This document shows, piece by piece, positions 59,301 to 64,000 of a stretch of DNA of 64,000 nucleotides. Location: assembly GCA_963966185.1 (NCBI GenBank), contig CAWZYM010000440.1, positions 203,643 to 267,642 of the forward strand, in the 5' to 3' direction. Under the pieces are notes generated by a model. That model worked only from the letters and a program-made list of their open reading frames with translations. It was not told where the DNA came from and did not search any database. Origin of the DNA: Rhabditoides inermis (lineage: Eukaryota; Nematoda; Chromadorea; Rhabditida; Rhabditidae). The position numbers and the translations under genes are program-made. How positions within the stretch are numbered: position 1 is the stretch's first letter; every line of letters starts with the position of its first letter.

Positions 59301-62300
59301 TTGGTACCTGAGATGCAGGATTCTATCTGACAGCTCATTTGCATAACTCCTTATAGGGGTTTACTAAGAATTCGCCATTTGAACATAGAATCTGACCGAT
59401 GATTATTCTATGTAAAGTATGCTTCGTTTTTGAGTTACTGAGTTCTCCTTTTAGAGTTAGGCTACGGTAGAGATCGTGATTTAAATTTTAGTATTTCACC
59501 TCAATTGCATACCTCCAAATACAGTTAATTTGTATCTCTGTCAGTTTTGATGCTACGAGTAAACGAAAAAGTAAACAAGTTCAAAACTTATTCTAAATGT
59601 GTCTAAGATGCACTAGAAGATGAGTTGGTTCGTTGGTTCCTAGATTCTCGTGCAGCAAAAGATCAAATTCAGTCCCTTCATTAGAACCAAGTCGATTCCT
59701 TCGTGGCCGATTCCTTAGTTTGCAGGGGTTTATGCACTTTTCAACCATCACCACGTCTTCAGATTCAGTCGTGGTAGATTCTGAGAACTGTCAGTGATTC
59801 TAGACGTGTATCACTATGCGTTCGATTAGTCTCGACTCTCTAACACTTTTCTACGATTTATTACGAATTTTCAAAGTTTTCGGTCCTTGAACCCGAATGG
59901 TGCAATGACCGTCTTTTTTCAATGGAAGTTGGCCGAAATTTCGGCCGTTGGCCGATATTTTCGCTTATGTCACAATTGAGAGTTGGATTTCATAATTTAT
60001 TGATCAGTACACTCATATCATCTACTATGAATATTTTCAGAATTTTATCTAAGTTTTGAATTTTTGAAGTTTCCACCGCCTCCCCCTATAAAATTTGCTA
60101 TGGTGTCTGCGTGTTTGTCGTTCCTCATTTGCACAGAGCTTCCCGCTACAGCTACTGGAATGTGGTTTCAGACTCAAGCTCAGTTGGTACCTGAGATGCA
60201 GGATTCTATCTGACAGCTCATTTGCATAACTCCTTATAGGGGTTTACTAAGAATTCGCCATTTGAACATAGAATCTGACCGATGATTATTCTATGTAAAG
60301 TATGCTTCGTTTTTGAGTTACTGAGTTCTCCTTTTAGAGTTAGGCTACGGTAGAGATCGTGATTTAAATTTTAGTATTTCACCTCAATTGCATACCTCCA
60401 AATACAGTTAATTTGTATCTCTGTCAGTTTTGATGCTACAAGTAAACGAAAAAGTAAACAAGTTCAAAACTTATTCTAAATGTGTCTAAGATGCACTAGA
60501 AGATGAGTTGGTTCGTTGGTTCCTAGATTCTCGTGCAGCAAAAGATCAAATTCAGTCCCTTCATTAGAACCAAGTCGATTCCTTCGTGGCCGATTCCTTA
60601 GTTTGCAGGGGTTTATGCACTTTTCAACCATCACCACGTCTTCAGATTCAGTCGTGGTAGATTCTGAGAACTGTCAGTGATTCTAGACGTGTATCACTAT
60701 GCGTTCGATTAGTCTCGACTCTCTAACACTTTTCTACGATTTATTACGAATTTTCAAAGTTTTCGGTCCTTGAACCCGAATGGTGCAATGACCGTCTTTT
60801 TTCAATGGAAGTTGGCCGAAATTTCGGCCGTTGGCCGATATTTTCGCTTATGTCACAATTGAGAGTTGGATTTCATAATTTATTGATCAGTACACTCATA
60901 TCATCTACTATGAATATTTTCAGAATTTTATCTAAGTTTTGAATTTTTGAAGTTTCCACCGCCTCCCCCTATAAAATTTGCTATGGTGTCTGCGTGTTTG
61001 TCGTTCCTCATTTGCACAGAGCTTCCGCTACAGCTACTGGAATGTGGTTTCAGACTCAAGCTCAGTTGGTACCTGAGATGCAGGATTCTATCTGACAGCT
61101 CATTTGCATAACTCCTTATAGGGGTTTACTAAGAATTCGCCATTTGAACATAGAATCTGACCGATGATTATTCTATGTAAAGTATGCTTCGTTTTTGAGT
61201 TACTGAGTTCTCCTTTTAGAGTTAGGCTACGGTAGAGATCGTGATTTAAATTTTAGTATTTCACCTCAATTGCATACCTCCAAATACAGTTAATTTGTAT
61301 CTCTGTCAGTTTTGATGCTACAAGTAAACGAAAAAGTAAACAAGTTCAAAACTTATTCTAAATGTGTCTAAGATGCACTAGAAGATGAGTTGGTTCGTTG
61401 GTTCCTAGATTCTCGTGCAGCAAAAGATCAAATTCAGTCCCTTCATTAGAACCAAGTCGATTCCTTCGTGGCCGATTCCTTAGTTTGCAGGGGTTTATGC
61501 ACTTTTCAACCATCACCACGTCTTCAGATTCAGTCGTGGTAGATTCTGAGAACTGTCAGTGATTCTAGACGTGTATCACTATGCGTTCGATTAGTCTCGA
61601 CTCTCTAACACTTTTCTACGATTTATTACGAATTTTCAAAGTTTTCGGTCCTTGAACCCGAATGGTGCAATGACCGTCTTTTTTCAATGGAAGTTGGCCG
61701 AAATTTCGGCCGTTGGCCGATATTTTCGCTTATGTCACAATTGAGAGTTGGATTTCATAATTTATTGATCAGTACACTCATATCATCTACTATGAATATT
61801 TTCAGAATTTTATCTAAGTTTTGAATTTTTGAAGTTTCCACCGCCTCCCCCTATAAAATTTGCTATGGTGTCTGCGTGTTTGTCGTTCCTCATTTGCACA
61901 GAGCTTCCCGCTACAGCTACTGGAATGTGGTTTCAGACTCAAGCTCAGTTGGTACCTGAGATGCAGGATTCTATCTGACAGCTCATTTGCATAACTCCTT
62001 ATAGGGGTTTACTAAGAATTCGCCATTTGAACATAGAATCTGACCGATGATTATTCTATGTAAAGTATGCTTCGTTTTTGAGTTACTGAGTTCTCCTTTT
62101 AGAGTTAGGCTACGGTAGAGATCGTGATTTAAATTTTAGTATTTCACCTCAATTGCATACCTCCAAATACAGTTAATTTGTATCTCTGTCAGTTTTGATG
62201 CTACAAGTAAACGAAAAAGTAAACAAGTTCAAAACTTATTCTAAATGTGTCTAAGATGCACTAGAAGATGAGTTGGTTCGTTGGTTCCTAGATTCTCGTG

Positions 62301-64000
62301 CAGCAAAAGATCAAATTCAGTCCCTTCATTAGAACCAAGTCGATTCCTTCGTGGCCGATTCCTTAGTTTGCAGGGGTTTATGCACTTTTCAACCATCACC
62401 ACGTCTTCAGATTCAGTCGTGGTAGATTCTGAGAACTGTCAGTGATTCTAGACGTGTATCACTATGCGTTCGATTAGTCTCGACTCTCTAACACTTTTCT
62501 ACGATTTATTACGAATTTTCAAAGTTTTCGGTCCTTGAACCCGAATGGTGCAATGACCGTCTTTTTTCAATGGAAGTTGGCCGAAATTTCGGCCGTTGGC
62601 CGATATTTTCGCTTATGTCACAATTGAGAGTTGGATTTCATAATTTATTGATCAGTACACTCATATCATCTACTATGAATATTTTCAGAATTTTATCTAA
62701 GTTTGAATTTTTGAAGTTTCCACCGCCTCCCCCTATAAAATTTGCTATGGTGTCTGCGTGTTTGTCGTTCCTCATTTGCACAGAGCTTCCCGCTACAGCT
62801 ACTGGAATGTGGTTTCAGACTCAAGCTCAGTTGGTACCTGAGATGCAGGATTCTATCTGACAGCTCATTTGCATAACTCCTTATAGGGGTTTACTAAGAA
62901 TTCGCCATTTGAACATAGAATCTGACCGATGATTATTCTATGTAAAGTATGCTTCGTTTTTGAGTTACTGAGTTCTCCTTTTAGAGTTAGGCTACGGTAG
63001 AGATCGTGATTTAAATTTTAGTATTTCACCTCAATTGCATACCTCCAAATACAGTTAATTTGTATCTCTGTCAGTTTTGATGCTACAAGTAAACGAAAAA
63101 GTAAACAAGTTCAAAACTTATTCTAAATGTGTCTAAGATGCACTAGAAGATGAGTTGGTTCGTTGGTTCCTAGATTCTCGTGCAGCAAAAGATCAAATTC
63201 AGTCCCTTCATTAGAACCAAGTCGATTCCTTCGTGGCCGATTCCTTAGTTTGCAGGGGTTTATGCACTTTTCAACCATCACCACGTCTTCAGATTCAGTC
63301 GTGGTAGATTCTGAGAACTGTCAGTGATTCTAGACGTGTATCACTATGCGTTCGATTAGTCTCGACTCTCTAACACTTTTCTACGATTTATTACGAATTT
63401 TCAAAGTTTTCGGTCCTTGAACCCGAATGGTGCAATGACCGTCTTTTTTCAATGGAAGTTGGCCGAAATTTCGGCCGTTGGCCGATATTTTCGCTTATGT
63501 CACAATTGAGAGTTGGATTTCATAATTTATTGATCAGTACACTCATATCATCTACTATGAATATTTTCAGAATTTTATCTAAGTTTTGAATTTTTGAAGT
63601 TTCCACCGCCTCCCCCTATAAAATTTGCTATGGTGTCTGCGTGTTTGTCGTTCCTCATTTGCACAGAGCTTCCCGCTACAGCTACTGGAATGTGGTTTCA
63701 GACTCAAGCTCAGTTGGTACCTGAGATGCAGGATTCTATCTGACAGCTCATTTGCATAACTCCTTATAGGGGTTTACTAAGAATTCGCCATTTGAACATA
63801 GAATCTGACCGATGATTATTCTATGTAAAGTATGCTTCGTTTTTGAGTTACTGAGTTCTCCTTTTAGAGTTAGGCTACGGTAGAGATCGTGATTTAAATT
63901 TTAGTATTTCACCTCAATTGCATACCTCCAAATACAGTTAATTTGTATCTCTGTCAGTTTTGATGCTACAAGTAAACGAAAAAGTAAACAAGTTCAAAAC
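50359..64000. repeat. 883-bp tandem array, 15 complete units plus a partial one
   Basis: The junction word TTTCCACCGCCTCCCCCTAT recurs every 883 bp (anchor base at 51245, 52128, 53011 and on to 63605; the first unit has CTAGTCCACCG at its left end). Intervals are 883 except two of 882. By eye only four differences exist in 13.6 kb: A-to-G at 55142 and 59557, and single-base losses near 61026 and 62703. Each unit contains CCCCCTATAAAATTTGC, CTCATTTGCATAACTCC plus TTATAGGGG, GTAAACGAAAAAGTAAACAA and a GGCCGAAATTTCGGCC palindrome. No conserved frame: the only long one (62570-62860) arises from the base loss at 62703. The array runs off the right edge. Confidence 0.97.

Noticed and set aside
62570..62860. 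96-codon frame in one 883-bp unit
   Set aside because: It exists only because one T is missing near 62703 in that unit; other units have stops.

Overview
The window looks like a repeat-rich invertebrate animal genome. It holds one well-preserved host gene, an intron-rich FBXO11 orthologue on the minus strand, plus non-LTR retrotransposons, a Penelope-like element, several foldback elements or MITEs, and long satellite-like arrays. Nothing in it looks bacterial or viral. The species cannot be named from sequence alone.

Layout. 1-12 kb: a LINE reverse-transcriptase fragment running off the left edge, TTGTTTAC-rich repeats, a satellite of about 129 bp (2.14-5.39 kb) interrupted by a LINE fragment, GC-rich hairpin islands, and two copies of a pyrimidine-tract repeat, one carrying a TTAA-flanked MITE. 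12.6-39.3 kb: FBXO11 in 30 coding exons on the minus strand. The exon lengths sum to 2958 nt (985 codons plus stop) and every junction keeps phase. Two introns are swollen to 7-7.6 kb. Intron 28 holds a SINE-like insert, a 33-bp VNTR and a degenerate NeSL-type element (zinc finger, Ulp1-like protease, RT, restriction-like endonuclease). Intron 17 is almost entirely transposons: a TTAA MITE, a CR1/Jockey-like LINE and a Penelope-like element. 39.3-43.9 kb: a CpG-rich upstream region and a decayed plus-strand zinc-finger/transposase-like gene. 43.9-50.4 kb: mirror-image copies of the left-flank repeats, a 1.1-kb palindrome and a two-unit tandem duplication of about 2 kb. 50.4-64 kb: fifteen complete 883-bp tandem units plus a partial one, nearly identical, running off the right edge.

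Working together. FBXO11 would be the substrate-recognition subunit of an SCF ubiquitin ligase. Everything else is mobile or repetitive. The most unusual pieces are two long foldback elements (25138-25938 and 29257-30021). Each interrupts a retrotransposon reading frame so that removing it with one target duplication restores the frame, and each has a tRNA-like sequence with Pol III A and B boxes inside both arms, pointing inward. The repeat families flanking FBXO11 are arranged in opposite orientation on its two sides and recurrently carry forkhead-, octamer- and CArG-like motifs.
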